A stretch of DNA of 64,000 bases from Lacunisphaera limnophila (GCF_001746835.1 NZ_CP016094.1:1116001-1180000); one strand, 5' to 3'; shown: positions 19,838-28,403, counted from the stretch's first letter. Notes: generated by a model from the letters alone, not told the origin. Made by a program: numbers and translations.

Positions 19838-20794
19838 ATGAAAGCCCGTGTCGTCATTGTCGGCAGCTACGTCCAGGACCTCGCGTTTTATGTGGAGGCT
19901 TTTCCGGGTCCCGGTGACTGCGTGCTTGCCGAACTGCGGCCCGGTGCCGGGGGCAAGGGCTTCAACCAGGCCGTGGCCGCGACCCGCGCCGGAGCCCCCA
20001 CCCTCTTCGTCGGCGCCATCGGTCAGGACAGCGCCGGCGCCCACGCCCGCGAGTTTGCCCGCCGAAACGGCGTCCAGACGGAATTCATCCTGAAAAAGAA
20101 GGAGCCCACCGGGGCCGCCTCCATCGCCGTCAACCACGCCGGGCAAAACCAGATCATGGTCGCGCTCGGCGCCAACCTCGCCCTGCACGTCCGCGACCTG
20201 CCGGTGCGCCCGCTCGCCGCCGCCGACGTCGTCCTCTGCCAGGCCGAGAGCGACATGAAGACCGCCGCCCACGTCCTGCGGGTGGCCCGGCGCCACGGGG
20301 CGGTGACGGTCTTCAACCCCGCGCCCATGCACCCCGGGGTCGACCTGGCCATCCTCCGCCACGTCGAGGTGCTGATCCCCAACGAGGCCGAGTTTGTCAG
20401 CCTGGTGAACCGCTCCCCCCGCAGTGGCGTGAAGAATTTCACCGTCGAGGCCCTGCACCGCCTCGCCCCCGACCGCCTGCACACCCTCTGCCGCTCGTTC
20501 AATGTGCCGATCGTCATCGTGACCCTGGGCGCCCGCGGCTGCTTTGTCTCCCAACCCGACGTGTATGCCCGCGTGCAGGCGCATGAGGTCGACCCCGTGG
20601 ATACCGCCGGCGCGGGTGACGCCTTCGTGGGCGGCTTTGCGGCGGGCCTGGTAAAATTCAACAAGAACATCATCGAGGCCGTCCACTTTGCCAACGCCGT
20701 GGCCGCCCTGGCCGTCACGCAGCACGGCACCGCCCCGGCCATGCCTACGGCCCGTGAAATCGCCCGCTTCCTGCGCCGCCGCGACCATGCATGA
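19838..20794 (+). CDS. PfkB-family sugar kinase (ribokinase-like)
   Basis: 318 residues. The N-terminal strand VVIVGSYVQDLAFYVEAFP and the GAGGKGFNQAVAATRAG motif are the ribokinase PfkB signature 1, and DPVDTAGAGDAFVGGFA is signature 2 with the catalytic Asp. Substrate is most likely ribose or a related sugar, because the glycine-rich motif GGKGFNQA is close to RbsK. A longer-than-usual segment near 200-225 (SPRSGVKNFTVEALHRLAPDRL) is unusual. No sugar transporter lies beside it. The ATG at 19838 is the first that begins the fold. Confidence 0.88.
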   Translation: MKARVVIVGSYVQDLAFYVEAFPGPGDCVLAELRPGAGGKGFNQAVAATRAGAPTLFVGAIGQDSAGAHAREFARRNGVQTEFILKKKEPTGAASIAVNHAGQNQIMVALGANLALHVRDLPVRPLAAADVVLCQAESDMKTAAHVLRVARRHGAVTVFNPAPMHPGVDLAILRHVEVLIPNEAEFVSLVNRSPRSGVKNFTVEALHRLAPDRLHTLCRSFNVPIVIVTLGARGCFVSQPDVYARVQAHEVDPVDTAGAGDAFVGGFAAGLVKFNKNIIEAVHFANAVAALAVTQHGTAPAMPTAREIARFLRRRDHA

Positions 20795-20819
20795 GTGCCC
20801 CGGCGGCGCCGGCGCCGCG

Positions 20820-21221
20820 TCAGCAACCCGGACCGTCACCCGGCTGGTAAAGGGCGGCAACCGCGCCGGCGGGATCGCGGATCACCGCCATCTTCGCGCC
20901 GCCCATTTCCTTCGCGTCGCGGATGATCTGGCCGCCTTTGGCCTGGCAGGCGGCCAGCGCCGCCGCGAGGTCGGGCACCGTGATGTAAACCAGCCACTGT
21001 GCGGGCAGGTCGGCGTTCGGTCCGCGCGCATGACAGATACCCGCCGCGGGCATTTCCGCCCCGGGCGGCATCATGCAGAAGTCCTCATAACCATCCATCG
21101 CCACGGGCATCACGCCCCAGCCCGCCACCGCCGCATAGAAGTCCTTGACGCCGACAGCGTCCGGAACCGTCAGATCCGCCCAGGAGATCGTGCCTGTCTT
21201 GGGTTTTTCCATGCCCGCCAT
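20820..21221 (-). CDS. VOC (glyoxalase-like) family protein
   Basis: 133 residues with two beta-alpha-beta-beta-beta modules typical of the vicinal oxygen chelate fold: ISWADLTVPDAVGVKDFYAAVAGW, then WLVYITVPDLAAALAACQAKGG and KMAVIRDPAGAVAALYQP. Close relatives are VOC proteins without assigned substrate. The ATG at 21221 is preceded by GGAGG eight bases upstream, which supports it over the ATG three codons later. Convergent with the PfkB gene. Confidence 0.85.
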   Translation of the reverse strand: MAGMEKPKTGTISWADLTVPDAVGVKDFYAAVAGWGVMPVAMDGYEDFCMMPPGAEMPAAGICHARGPNADLPAQWLVYITVPDLAAALAACQAKGGQIIRDAKEMGGAKMAVIRDPAGAVAALYQPGDGPGC

Positions 21222-21286
21222 GCTGGCCGCCTCCCCGCGGCGCGCAACGCTGCCAGCGTCTCGGCCTGCAGCTATAATCCCCGTTC

Positions 21287-21775
21287 ATGAGTCCTGCCCC
21301 TTTCCGCGCCAAACTCTACAAGGTCGCCCTGATCCACTGGGTCGACCTGCCGAAACGCGACATCGACGCGCTGGCCCTACCCCGCGCCGACATCAAGGGC
21401 GGGGGCCTGGGCCTGAACGCGCTGCTCCGCTTCAACGACGATCTCGACCGCGTCACCTTGCTCCCCTGCAAGCGCGGGCGCTACAAACTCGCGTTCAAGG
21501 CCGAGCTCCTGCGCGCGGCGGAGGTCCACGCCGGGGACACGATCGACTTCACCCTCGCCCCCGACACCGCCTCGCGTGAGCCCGATCTGCCCGGCGAGCT
21601 GGCCCGCGCCTTCCAAAACCGGCCTGAACTCCGGGTCCGCTGGCTGGCCCACAGCGTGGCGATCCGCCGCCAAGTGGTGCGCTACATCACGGATGCCCGG
21701 ACGGCGGAGACCCAGGCCAAGCGCTGCTGGATCTTCATCGAGCGCCTGGCCGAAACCGGCAAACTGTCGGGCTGA
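21287..21775 (+). CDS. YdeI/OmpD-associated-like protein
   Basis: 162 residues. The first 85 match a small beta-barrel like DUF1905 (LGLNALLRFNDDLDRVTLLPCKRGRYKLAFKAELLRA, HAGDTIDFTLAPD). The rest matches the YdeI helical tail (PELRVRWLAHSVAIRRQVVRYITDARTAETQAKRC, LAETGKLSG). The biochemical function of the family is not established. Not linked to an obvious pathway here. Confidence 0.75.
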   Translation: MSPAPFRAKLYKVALIHWVDLPKRDIDALALPRADIKGGGLGLNALLRFNDDLDRVTLLPCKRGRYKLAFKAELLRAAEVHAGDTIDFTLAPDTASREPDLPGELARAFQNRPELRVRWLAHSVAIRRQVVRYITDARTAETQAKRCWIFIERLAETGKLSG

Positions 21776-21787
21776 AAAAATTCTGTA

Positions 21788-21808
21788 ACCCCGGGTTTTT
21801 TGCGGGGT
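21788..21808. other. Weak hairpin between YdeI-like and cytochrome genes
   Basis: ACCCCG and CGGGGT arms around a T-rich nine-base loop. No T-tract follows, so it is not a classical terminator. It may be a leader hairpin for the cytochrome gene. Confidence 0.3.
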
Positions 21809-21825
21809 ATTACCGACTCTCACCC

Positions 21826-22245
21826 ATGAAATCCACGCCCTCCCCTCGTTCATTCCTCCTCCTGCTGGCCGCCGCGGCCCTGCCCCTGACCGGCGCCGAA
21901 ACGGCCGATGCGCTCATCGAGCGCGGCCGTTACCTGGTCCATGACGTCGCCGGTTGTGTCGACTGTCACTCGCCCCGCGACGAAAAAGGCCAGTTCCTCG
22001 CCGACCGGCACCTGACCGGCGCGGTCCTGGGCTTCGCGCCCACGGTGCCGATGCCCTGGGCCCCCGCCGCCCCGTCGATCGCGGGACTCGAAGGCTACAC
22101 CACCGAGCAGGCGGTGACGTTCCTCATGACCGGCACCCGGCCCAGCGGTGTACCGCCGCTGCCGCCCATGCCGGCCTACCGCCTCAATCAGGCGGACGCC
22201 CGGGCTGTCGTCGCCTACCTGCAGTCGCTGGCGAAAAAATCCTGA
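21826..22245 (+). CDS. Secreted c-type cytochrome
   Basis: 139 residues with a signal peptide (hydrophobic SFLLLLAAAALPLTGA, cleavage near ETADA). One haem-binding motif CVDCH follows GRYLVHDVAG, and the likely distal Met ligand lies in PPMPAYRL. Domain arrangement resembles the cytochrome c subunit of alcohol or aldehyde dehydrogenase complexes. It would carry electrons in the periplasm. No partner dehydrogenase subunit is adjacent. Confidence 0.88.
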   Translation: MKSTPSPRSFLLLLAAAALPLTGAETADALIERGRYLVHDVAGCVDCHSPRDEKGQFLADRHLTGAVLGFAPTVPMPWAPAAPSIAGLEGYTTEQAVTFLMTGTRPSGVPPLPPMPAYRLNQADARAVVAYLQSLAKKS

Positions 22246-22282
22246 GCCGTCACATCAGCGCGCCGGCGGCGTGGTGGCCCGG

Positions 22283-22678
22283 TCAATCCGGCCGCGCCGC
22301 CAGCTTGCCGGCGAACAACGGCATGAACTGCATCACCCCGAGGACGCCCAGGACAAACAGGTCGTCGCGGTAGGGTCCGCCGAGAAAAATACCCAGGAGA
22401 CCGCAGCCCTCGGCCAGGGCCAGGCCGACGATGTACACCGGCAGGGCGCGGTTCACCTCGGTGTAGCGCGGCAGCACGAGCCAGCGGAGGATGATGCTCA
22501 CGAACAGCGGGACCAGACCGACCAGGTTTTGCCACGCGACCGCGTCGGCCGCCGGTTGGACCGGACCGCGTCCGAGGAAAAAGTAGATCACGACCAGCCC
22601 GTTGAGGATCGCACCCCAGATGATCCACCACACGAGCAGCTGGGTCTTGTTGGCGGGGAGATGCGGCGTGTTTTGCAT
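22283..22678 (-). CDS. Four-helix membrane protein of unknown function
   Basis: 131 residues with four hydrophobic segments: LLVWWIIWGAILNGLVVIYFF, LVGLVPLFVSIILRWLVL, VYIVGLALAEGCGLLGIFL and LFVLGVLGVMQFMPLF. I do not recognise a family. It follows the truncated aldehyde dehydrogenase by one base, so it is the last gene of the deoC operon and is probably translated with it. Confidence 0.7.
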   Translation of the reverse strand: MQNTPHLPANKTQLLVWWIIWGAILNGLVVIYFFLGRGPVQPAADAVAWQNLVGLVPLFVSIILRWLVLPRYTEVNRALPVYIVGLALAEGCGLLGIFLGGPYRDDLFVLGVLGVMQFMPLFAGKLAARPD

Positions 22679-22679
22679 G

Positions 22680-23546
22680 TCAGGCGCCGATCGGATGCCA
22701 CGTGGTCTTGAACTCCAGCGTGTCGCGCAGTTCGTAGAGGCCCTGGGCCCGGTCGGCGTACCAGTCCACGGCGTCCTCGGCCTTGAGGAGCTTCACGCGT
22801 TTCACGCTGTCGGCGGCACCGAGCTTGAGGGTCTTGCGTTCGTCGGCGTTCGCCACCCCCGTGATGGCGCGCAGATGGGTGTGCGTCGCGAGGGTCGGCA
22901 CGATTTCCTTGCGGAAGCCCGTGAGGAGGTTGACCACGCCGCCGGGCAGGTCGCTGGTGGCGAGCATCTCGCCGAGCACGATGGCCGGATAGGGCTGGGT
23001 GGAGGAGGCCAGCGCGACGACCGTGTTGCCGCTGGTGATGGCGGGGGTCAGCAGCGAGACCAGCGCGAGCAGGGGAGCCTCGTCGGGGGCGAGGACGCCC
23101 ACGATGCCCATCGGCTCGGTGACGGTGAAGTTGAAGTGCGGCGACGCCACCGGGTTCACGCTGCCGAGCACCTGCTCGTACTTGTCGGCCCAGCCGGCGT
23201 AGTGGATGAGGCGGTCGATGGTGGCGGTGATTTCCTTCGTCGCGGCCGCCGGGCGGGCGCCGCCCACGGCCAGGGCATCCGCCATGTCGGCCTGGCGGGC
23301 CTCGAGCATCTCGGCGAGGCGGTAGAGGATCTGGCCCCGGTTGTAGGGCGTGCGCTTCGCCCAGCCGGGACCGGCCTTGGCGGCGGCCTCGACGGCGTTG
23401 CGCAGGTCCTTGCGCGTGCACTGGGGGATGTTGGCGAAGAATTTTCCCGTGGCATCCGCGAGCGGGAATGTGCGCGCGCTCTCGGAGCGGATAAAGGCGC
23501 CGCCGACGTAAACCTTTGGCGTTTTGGTGATGGGGAGGCGGGTCAT
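22680..23546 (-). CDS. Truncated aldehyde dehydrogenase-like protein lacking catalytic residues
   Basis: 288 residues aligned by eye with the N-terminal NAD-binding half of aldehyde dehydrogenases: KVYVGGAFIRSESARTF, NRGQILYRLAEMLEAR, HYAGWADKYEQV, TEPMGIVGVLAPDEAPLLALVS, LPGGVVNLLTG. Where the full enzyme has the catalytic Glu (ELGG) and Cys, this protein has KLGAADSVKRV and then ends. The usual length is about 480. The NPW of the full enzyme's VIPWNFP loop is replaced by LAPDEAP. It is therefore likely a non-catalytic partner of the full enzyme at 25197. It resembles the second, degenerate ALDH domain of ALDH16 proteins and the second aldehyde dehydrogenase-like gene often found near deoC in other bacteria. 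Confidence 0.82.
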   Translation of the reverse strand: MTRLPITKTPKVYVGGAFIRSESARTFPLADATGKFFANIPQCTRKDLRNAVEAAAKAGPGWAKRTPYNRGQILYRLAEMLEARQADMADALAVGGARPAAATKEITATIDRLIHYAGWADKYEQVLGSVNPVASPHFNFTVTEPMGIVGVLAPDEAPLLALVSLLTPAITSGNTVVALASSTQPYPAIVLGEMLATSDLPGGVVNLLTGFRKEIVPTLATHTHLRAITGVANADERKTLKLGAADSVKRVKLLKAEDAVDWYADRAQGLYELRDTLEFKTTWHPIGA

Positions 23547-23558
23547 GGGAGGATGGGG

Positions 23559-24923
23559 TCAGGTGGCGGCCGGCGCCTCGTCCTGCAGGTAGGTCTTGGG
23601 CGTGTAGAGGCGCGCGACAAACACGTAGACGACCGCGGTCAGCAGGCAGAGGCCGACAAAAAAGAGGTAGAACCAGGCGCCCGGCAGCTTGGAGGATCCG
23701 TCCGCATTGGCGATGAACTTGTGGACCAGCGCGGTGAAGAGGTTGCCGGCGGAGATCGCCCACATGTAGAGCACCATCACGATCGATTTCATGCGCTTCG
23801 GCGCCTGGGTGTAGGCGAACTCCAGCGCCGTCACCGACACCATGACCTCGCCCGTGGACAGCAGCAGGAAGGCCGGCACCTGCCAGATGATGTGGGGCCG
23901 CAACCCGGCCGTGATCTGCGATTCGATCCAGGCGGCGATGATAAACGACACCGCCGTCACCACCAGCCCGAGGCCGATCTTGCGCAGCTCGGTGAGCGGA
24001 AAGACGCGGCTGATGAGCGGAAAAAGCACGTAATTGCACACCACGATCATCGCGAGGATGAACACGCTGTTCAGCGTCTGGATCTGGGCGGAGAGGATCT
24101 CGAAATTGTAGCCCAGGACCGAGACCTGCCGGTCCATCTTCTCCGCCTGCAGCACCCATTCGCTCCCGCTCTGGTCCCACAAGGACCAGAAGATGGCGAC
24201 GAAGACATAGATCGCGGCAATCCGGCCGATGGCGGAAAAACCCTCGCGGTTGAAGTTCTCGCGGAAAAACGAGCGGCCGGCCGGCGGGATGTGCACGAAC
24301 TTGTAGCGCCCCGCCCAGAATATGACTGCCGCGATGCCCATCAGGATGCCCGGGACGCCAAAAGCCCAACCGGGGCCCGCATACTTGAGCAGCAGCGGCG
24401 TGAGCGGGATCGAGATCATGGAACCCGCGTTGATCGCAAAATAAAACCACCCAAAGGCCTTCGACAGGAGGTGCTGGTTGCGCGCGCCGAACTGGTCGCC
24501 GACGATCGCGGACACGCAGGGCTTGATGCCCCCCATGCCGATGGCGACCAGGATCAGACCGGAGGTCAGCCCCAGCCGGGTCTCATCCAGTGCCAGCGCC
24601 AGGTGTCCGCCGCAGTAGATCAACGAAAGCCAGAAGATCGTGCGGTACTTGCCGAAGAACACGTCGGCGAGGATGGCGCCGGCCACGGGCAGGAAATAAC
24701 CGAGCGACAGGAACAGGTGGTATTGCTGGTTGGCCTCGTTTTCCGACATCACCGCCAGCGCCCCGGTGGCGTCGCGGAGGTACTGCGTCATGAACACGAC
24801 CAGGATGGCGCGCATCCCGTAGAAGCTGAACCGCTCGGCCGCCTCCGTGGCGATGATGTAGGGGATGCCCGGGGGCATCTGGTCCGTCTTGAGCGGCGCC
24901 GTGATGAGTTTTTTGTCGTCCAT
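23559..24923 (-). CDS. POT-family peptide or nucleoside-linked transporter
   Basis: 454-residue membrane protein of the proton-dependent oligopeptide transporter family. TM1 carries the family motif EAAERFSFYG (ExxERFxYY-like). Later motifs include GGIKPCVSAIVGDQFG and a long helix-rich C-terminal half with FWSLWDQSGSEWVLQAEKM, where Trp and the acidic/Gln residues form the typical substrate site. Start at 24923 (MDDKKLITAP). Its place in the deoC operon suggests uptake of a deoxynucleoside-related compound or a peptide; the family usually carries di- and tripeptides. Confidence 0.85.
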   Translation of the reverse strand: MDDKKLITAPLKTDQMPPGIPYIIATEAAERFSFYGMRAILVVFMTQYLRDATGALAVMSENEANQQYHLFLSLGYFLPVAGAILADVFFGKYRTIFWLSLIYCGGHLALALDETRLGLTSGLILVAIGMGGIKPCVSAIVGDQFGARNQHLLSKAFGWFYFAINAGSMISIPLTPLLLKYAGPGWAFGVPGILMGIAAVIFWAGRYKFVHIPPAGRSFFRENFNREGFSAIGRIAAIYVFVAIFWSLWDQSGSEWVLQAEKMDRQVSVLGYNFEILSAQIQTLNSVFILAMIVVCNYVLFPLISRVFPLTELRKIGLGLVVTAVSFIIAAWIESQITAGLRPHIIWQVPAFLLLSTGEVMVSVTALEFAYTQAPKRMKSIVMVLYMWAISAGNLFTALVHKFIANADGSSKLPGAWFYLFFVGLCLLTAVVYVFVARLYTPKTYLQDEAPAAT

Positions 24924-24928
24924 GTAGA

Positions 24929-25192
24929 TCAGCGGAAAAGGAAGGTGATGATCAGCGCCCCGAGGGTGAGAAAAGCCACGACCGGCCAAAGCCAGCGCGG
25001 CGCGCGCCGCGGCGATGCGGGCGGCTCGTCGTCGAAGGCGGCGTCCGGCAGGTCGAGCCCGTCATAACGCGTGGCCTCCTCGTTCCACCCCGAGCGCTCG
25101 TCCGCCCCGCAACCCGGGCACGCGCGCGCGCCGCGCGGCACGGCTTCGCCGCAGACGGGGCATTCGGTGGGAGGAACGAAGGCATGGGGCAT
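24929..25192 (-). CDS. Zinc-ribbon membrane-anchored small protein
   Basis: 87 residues. The N-terminus has two CxxC pairs (CPVCGEAVPRGARACPGCG), a rubredoxin-like zinc ribbon. A linker rich in Asp, Glu and Pro leads to a single C-terminal helix (WLWPVVAFLTLGALIITFLF). It lies four bases after the dehydrogenase stop and five before the POT start, so it is a full operon member. Function unknown. Confidence 0.82.
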   Translation of the reverse strand: MPHAFVPPTECPVCGEAVPRGARACPGCGADERSGWNEEATRYDGLDLPDAAFDDEPPASPRRAPRWLWPVVAFLTLGALIITFLFR

Positions 25193-25196
25193 CGCG

Positions 25197-26696
25197 TCAG
25201 ATGAGCTGGCAATAATCGAGCAACCCCTGGCGGCCGCCCTCGCGGCCGAAGCCGCTTTCCTTGTAGCCGCCGAAGGGCGACGCGGGATCGAACTTGTTGT
25301 AGGTGTTGGCCCAGACGACGCCCGCCTTGAGCTCCGTGCTCAGCTTGAGGATGCGCGAACCCTTGTCGGTCCACACCCCGGCGCTCAGGCCGTAAGCGGT
25401 GTTGTTCGCCTTCTCGACCGCCTCCTCGGGCGTGCGGAAGGTCAGGATGCTGAGCACCGGCCCGAAGATCTCCTCCCGGGCGATGCGATGGCTCATGCTG
25501 ACGCCCGAAAACACCGTCGGGCGGAAGTAGTACCCCTTCGCGGGCAGCTGGCCGGGGGGCTGGTACATCGCGGCCCCCTCCTTCACGCCGGCGGCGACGA
25601 GCTTCGTGATGCGTGTGAGCTGCTCCTTCGAGTTGATGGCGCCGATGTCGGTGTTCTTGTCGAGCGGGTCGCCGACGCGCAGCGTGCGGATGCGGGTCTT
25701 CAGCTTGGCGAGCACGGCGGCGGCCACGGGTTCGTGGACCAGCAGGCGCGAACCGGCGCAGCAGACGTGACCTTGGTTGAAGAAGATGCCGTTGACGATG
25801 CCCTCCACGGCCTGGTCGAGCGGCGCGTCGTCGAACACGATGTTGGCCGCCTTGCCGCCGAGCTCCATGGTCATCTTCTTGTCCGTGCCGGCCAGCGAGC
25901 GCATGATGATCTTGCCCACCTCGGTCGAGCCGGTGAAGGCGACCTTCGCGGCTGTGGGGTGGTTCATCACCGCCGCGCCCGTGTCGCCGAATCCGGTGAC
26001 GATGTTGACCGTGCCGGGCGGGAGCCCGGCGTCCTGGATGATCTCGGCGAATTTCAGCGCGGTGACACTGGTGGTCTCGGCCGGCTTGATGACCACCGTG
26101 TTGCCCATGGCCAGTGCGGGGGCGATCTTCCACGCGAGCATCAACAGGGGGAAATTCCAGGGAATGACCTGACCGACCACGCCCAGCGGCGCCACCTTCC
26201 GGCCGGGCGCCACGTAGTCGAGCTTGTCGGCCCAGCCGGCGTGATAGAAGAAATGCGCGGCCGCCATCGGCACATCAAAGTCGCGCGATTCCTTGATGGG
26301 TTTGCCGCCGTCCATGGTCTCGGCCACGGCAAACTCCCGGGCGCGGTCCTGCAGCAGGCGGGCGAGGCGGAAGATGTACTTCGCACGCTCCTTGCCCGGC
26401 ATTTTTCCCCAGGTCGTGTCGAACGCTTTCTTGGCCGCCACGTAGGCGGCATCCACGTCGGCGGCATTGGCCTGGGCGATCTCGGCGAGCTTCGTCTCGT
26501 TGGCCGGGTTGATGGAGTCGAAATACTTGCCCGCCGTGGGCGCGACGAACCGGCCGCCGATGAACAGGTCATAGCGCGGCTTCAACCGCGGGTCGGCGGT
26601 CTCGGGCGCGGGATCAAATTCCCAGAGATCGCCGAAGATGAGCGCGGGCGCGGGCCGGGCGGCGGAACGTTTCTTGGGGGAAGTGAGTGTTGCCAT
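25197..26696 (-). CDS. Aldehyde dehydrogenase (full length, likely acetaldehyde)
   Basis: 499 residues with the complete ALDH catalytic set: VIPWNFPLLML (NAD loop and catalytic Asn), FTGSTEVGK (cofactor), MELGGKAAN (general-base Glu), GHVCCAGSR (two adjacent Cys, nucleophile the second or first), EEIFGPVLSI and FGGYKESGFGREGG. Start at 26696 (MATLTSPKKR) follows a polar region. About 40 N-terminal residues precede the usual start and are basic/Pro-rich. In the operon it follows deoC, so it plausibly oxidises the acetaldehyde that DeoC releases. NAD preference is inferred. Confidence 0.92.
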   Translation of the reverse strand: MATLTSPKKRSAARPAPALIFGDLWEFDPAPETADPRLKPRYDLFIGGRFVAPTAGKYFDSINPANETKLAEIAQANAADVDAAYVAAKKAFDTTWGKMPGKERAKYIFRLARLLQDRAREFAVAETMDGGKPIKESRDFDVPMAAAHFFYHAGWADKLDYVAPGRKVAPLGVVGQVIPWNFPLLMLAWKIAPALAMGNTVVIKPAETTSVTALKFAEIIQDAGLPPGTVNIVTGFGDTGAAVMNHPTAAKVAFTGSTEVGKIIMRSLAGTDKKMTMELGGKAANIVFDDAPLDQAVEGIVNGIFFNQGHVCCAGSRLLVHEPVAAAVLAKLKTRIRTLRVGDPLDKNTDIGAINSKEQLTRITKLVAAGVKEGAAMYQPPGQLPAKGYYFRPTVFSGVSMSHRIAREEIFGPVLSILTFRTPEEAVEKANNTAYGLSAGVWTDKGSRILKLSTELKAGVVWANTYNKFDPASPFGGYKESGFGREGGRQGLLDYCQLI

Positions 26697-26742
26697 TTTT
26701 TGAATCACCGAGGTCCAAAGCCCGCCAAGGTGTAACCTCGGG

Positions 26743-26774
26743 TTTCTCTGTGCCCTCTGTGTCTCCGTGGTTAA
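26743..26774. repeat. Dispersed intergenic motif (CTCTGTG/CTCTGTGTCTCCGTGG)
   Basis: Stretch of CTCTGTG copies with CTCCGTGGTTAA between deoC and the aldehyde dehydrogenase. I recall similar ACCACGGAGACACAGAGG-type sequences as widely dispersed non-coding repeats in bacterial genomes. It is the only large gap (88 bases) in the operon. Confidence 0.5.
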
Positions 26775-26784
26775 TTGAAAAGGA

Positions 26785-27723
26785 TTAGTAGGATTCGGCG
26801 GCTTCGCTGAAGTAATACGGGGCCTGGTAGGCGCCGGTGCGTTCCTTCTCCAGCTGGCGGACGAGGTCGTTGAGCAGCGCCGAGGCGCCAAAGCGGTAGT
26901 GGGTGTTATTGAGCCACGTGTCGCCCAGCGTCTCCTTGACGGCGACGAGAAAGGTAAGCGCCTGCTTGGCCGTGCGGATGCCGCCGGCGGGCTTCATCGC
27001 GATCGCGAGACCCGTCTCGAGGTAAAAGTCGCGGATGGCCTCGAGCATCACCTGGTTGTTGCCAAGGGTCGCGTTCAACGTGGTCTTGCCGGTGCTCGTC
27101 TTGATGAAATCGCCGGGTCGCAGGACGCGCATCGCCAGGAAGGACGCGCCCCGGATGTTGTCGTAGGTCTCAAGTTCGCTGACCTCGAGGATGACCTTGA
27201 GGGTCGCCGCGCCGCAGGCATCACGCACCGCGACAATCTCATCCTGGACGCGCGCGAATTCACCCGCGAGGAACGCCCCGCGGTTGATCACCATGTCGAT
27301 CTCGTCCGCCCCGTCGGCCACGGCCGCCTTCACCTCCGCCAGCCGCGTGCGCAGCGGCGCCTGGCCGGACGGAAAGGCGGTGGCGACCGACGCGATGCGC
27401 ACGGCGCTGTCGCCGCCCAGTGCGCGGCGCGCGTGTTTCACCATTGCGGGATAGACGCACACTGCGGCGACCGGAGGGATCGCGGGATCGTCGTGCGGGC
27501 GCCGCGCCTTCTGGCAGAGCGCGGCCACCTTGCCCGGCGTGTCTTTGCCCTCGAGGGTCGTCAGGTCGACCATCGTGACCGCGGTCTTCAGGCCCCAGAG
27601 CTTGGCGTGCTTCTTGATGCTGCGGGTGCCATATTTCGCGACCCGTTCCTCGATGCCCACCTGATCGACCGGGCCGATCTCGTTGAACAAACGCCGGAAC
27701 CCGGCCTGTGCTTGGACTGCCAT
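26785..27723 (-). CDS. deoC: Deoxyribose-phosphate aldolase
   Basis: 312 residues, the longer form of the family (about 260 in E. coli, about 318 in human). It cleaves 2-deoxyribose-5-phosphate to glyceraldehyde-3-phosphate and acetaldehyde. Visible motifs: VAAVCVYPAMVKHA, EIDMVINRGAFLAG, LKVILEVSEL, and the Schiff-base lysine in FIKTSTGKTT, plus the second lysine in AMKPAGGIRT. Start at 27723, after which the fold begins (MAVQAQAGF); the open frame upstream is not protein-like. It is first in the minus-strand operon that includes two aldehyde dehydrogenase-like genes. Confidence 0.95.
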   Translation of the reverse strand: MAVQAQAGFRRLFNEIGPVDQVGIEERVAKYGTRSIKKHAKLWGLKTAVTMVDLTTLEGKDTPGKVAALCQKARRPHDDPAIPPVAAVCVYPAMVKHARRALGGDSAVRIASVATAFPSGQAPLRTRLAEVKAAVADGADEIDMVINRGAFLAGEFARVQDEIVAVRDACGAATLKVILEVSELETYDNIRGASFLAMRVLRPGDFIKTSTGKTTLNATLGNNQVMLEAIRDFYLETGLAIAMKPAGGIRTAKQALTFLVAVKETLGDTWLNNTHYRFGASALLNDLVRQLEKERTGAYQAPYYFSEAAESY

Positions 27724-27829
27724 TGTGGGCGGGAATATCCGGTCATAAGCGCCCGAAAACAATGTCAAAGTCGGTCCGGCCCACCGCGCCCGCGATGGAC
27801 ATTGCGGCGACCCGCGCCAGACTCGCCCC

Positions 27830-28378
27830 ATGCCTGACCTGCTTGACCAGCTTGCCGGGGGTGACCCGCTCACCTTAGGACGGACCGCCGCGGTGGCCGC
27901 GTCCGTGCTGGCGCAGCCCGAACTGATCGACGCGTTGTTTGACGGAGTTGCCGATGACGATGAAGCCATCCGCAACCGATCCATGGACGCCCTCGAGCGG
28001 ATTTCCTCCCGGCGACCCGAGCTGCTGCGGCCCTACAAACGCGAGTTGCTCACCCGTGTGGTCCGGATCGGGCATTGGTCCGTGCGTTCCCACCTCTGCC
28101 AGGTTCTGGCGCGGCTGGACAACTACACCCCCGTCGAACGGCGTCGCGCGATCACCACCGTCGGCGGCTGGCTCCATGACCGGAGCAGCATCGTCAAGGC
28201 GGTCGCCCTCGACTGCGCCGTGCAGCTGAGCCTCGCCCCCGGATTCGCCCCGGAGCGGGCCGCGGCCACCAGGCTGGTGAACGAGTGCGTCCAGCACGGC
28301 GGGACCCCGGCCTTGCGCGCCCGGGCCCGCAAGCTGCAACGGCAGCTCGCCAAACTTGCGCCCCCGGCCCGGGCCTGA
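27830..28378 (+). CDS. HEAT-repeat protein
   Basis: 182 residues, all helical. Several helix pairs with repeat-like spacing: EAIRNRSMDALERISSRRP, LLTRVVRIGHWSVRSHLCQVLARL and SSIVKAVALDCAVQLSLAP, as in HEAT/armadillo-type proteins. No signal peptide. Would act as a protein-protein interaction scaffold; partner unknown. Divergent from deoC, 106 bases apart. Confidence 0.7.
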   Translation: MPDLLDQLAGGDPLTLGRTAAVAASVLAQPELIDALFDGVADDDEAIRNRSMDALERISSRRPELLRPYKRELLTRVVRIGHWSVRSHLCQVLARLDNYTPVERRRAITTVGGWLHDRSSIVKAVALDCAVQLSLAPGFAPERAAATRLVNECVQHGGTPALRARARKLQRQLAKLAPPARA

Positions 28379-28403
28379 TTGCCTGCGGTCCAGGATCCCC
28401 ACC

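Noticed and set aside
21788-21808. Intrinsic terminator for the YdeI-like gene
   Set aside because: The T-rich part is inside the loop and no T-tract follows the stem; kept only as a weak hairpin.
22588-24450. Long open frame opposite or out of phase with the dehydrogenase-like and POT genes
   Set aside because: Low-complexity Arg/His-rich translation; the POT and ALDH frames carry all motifs.
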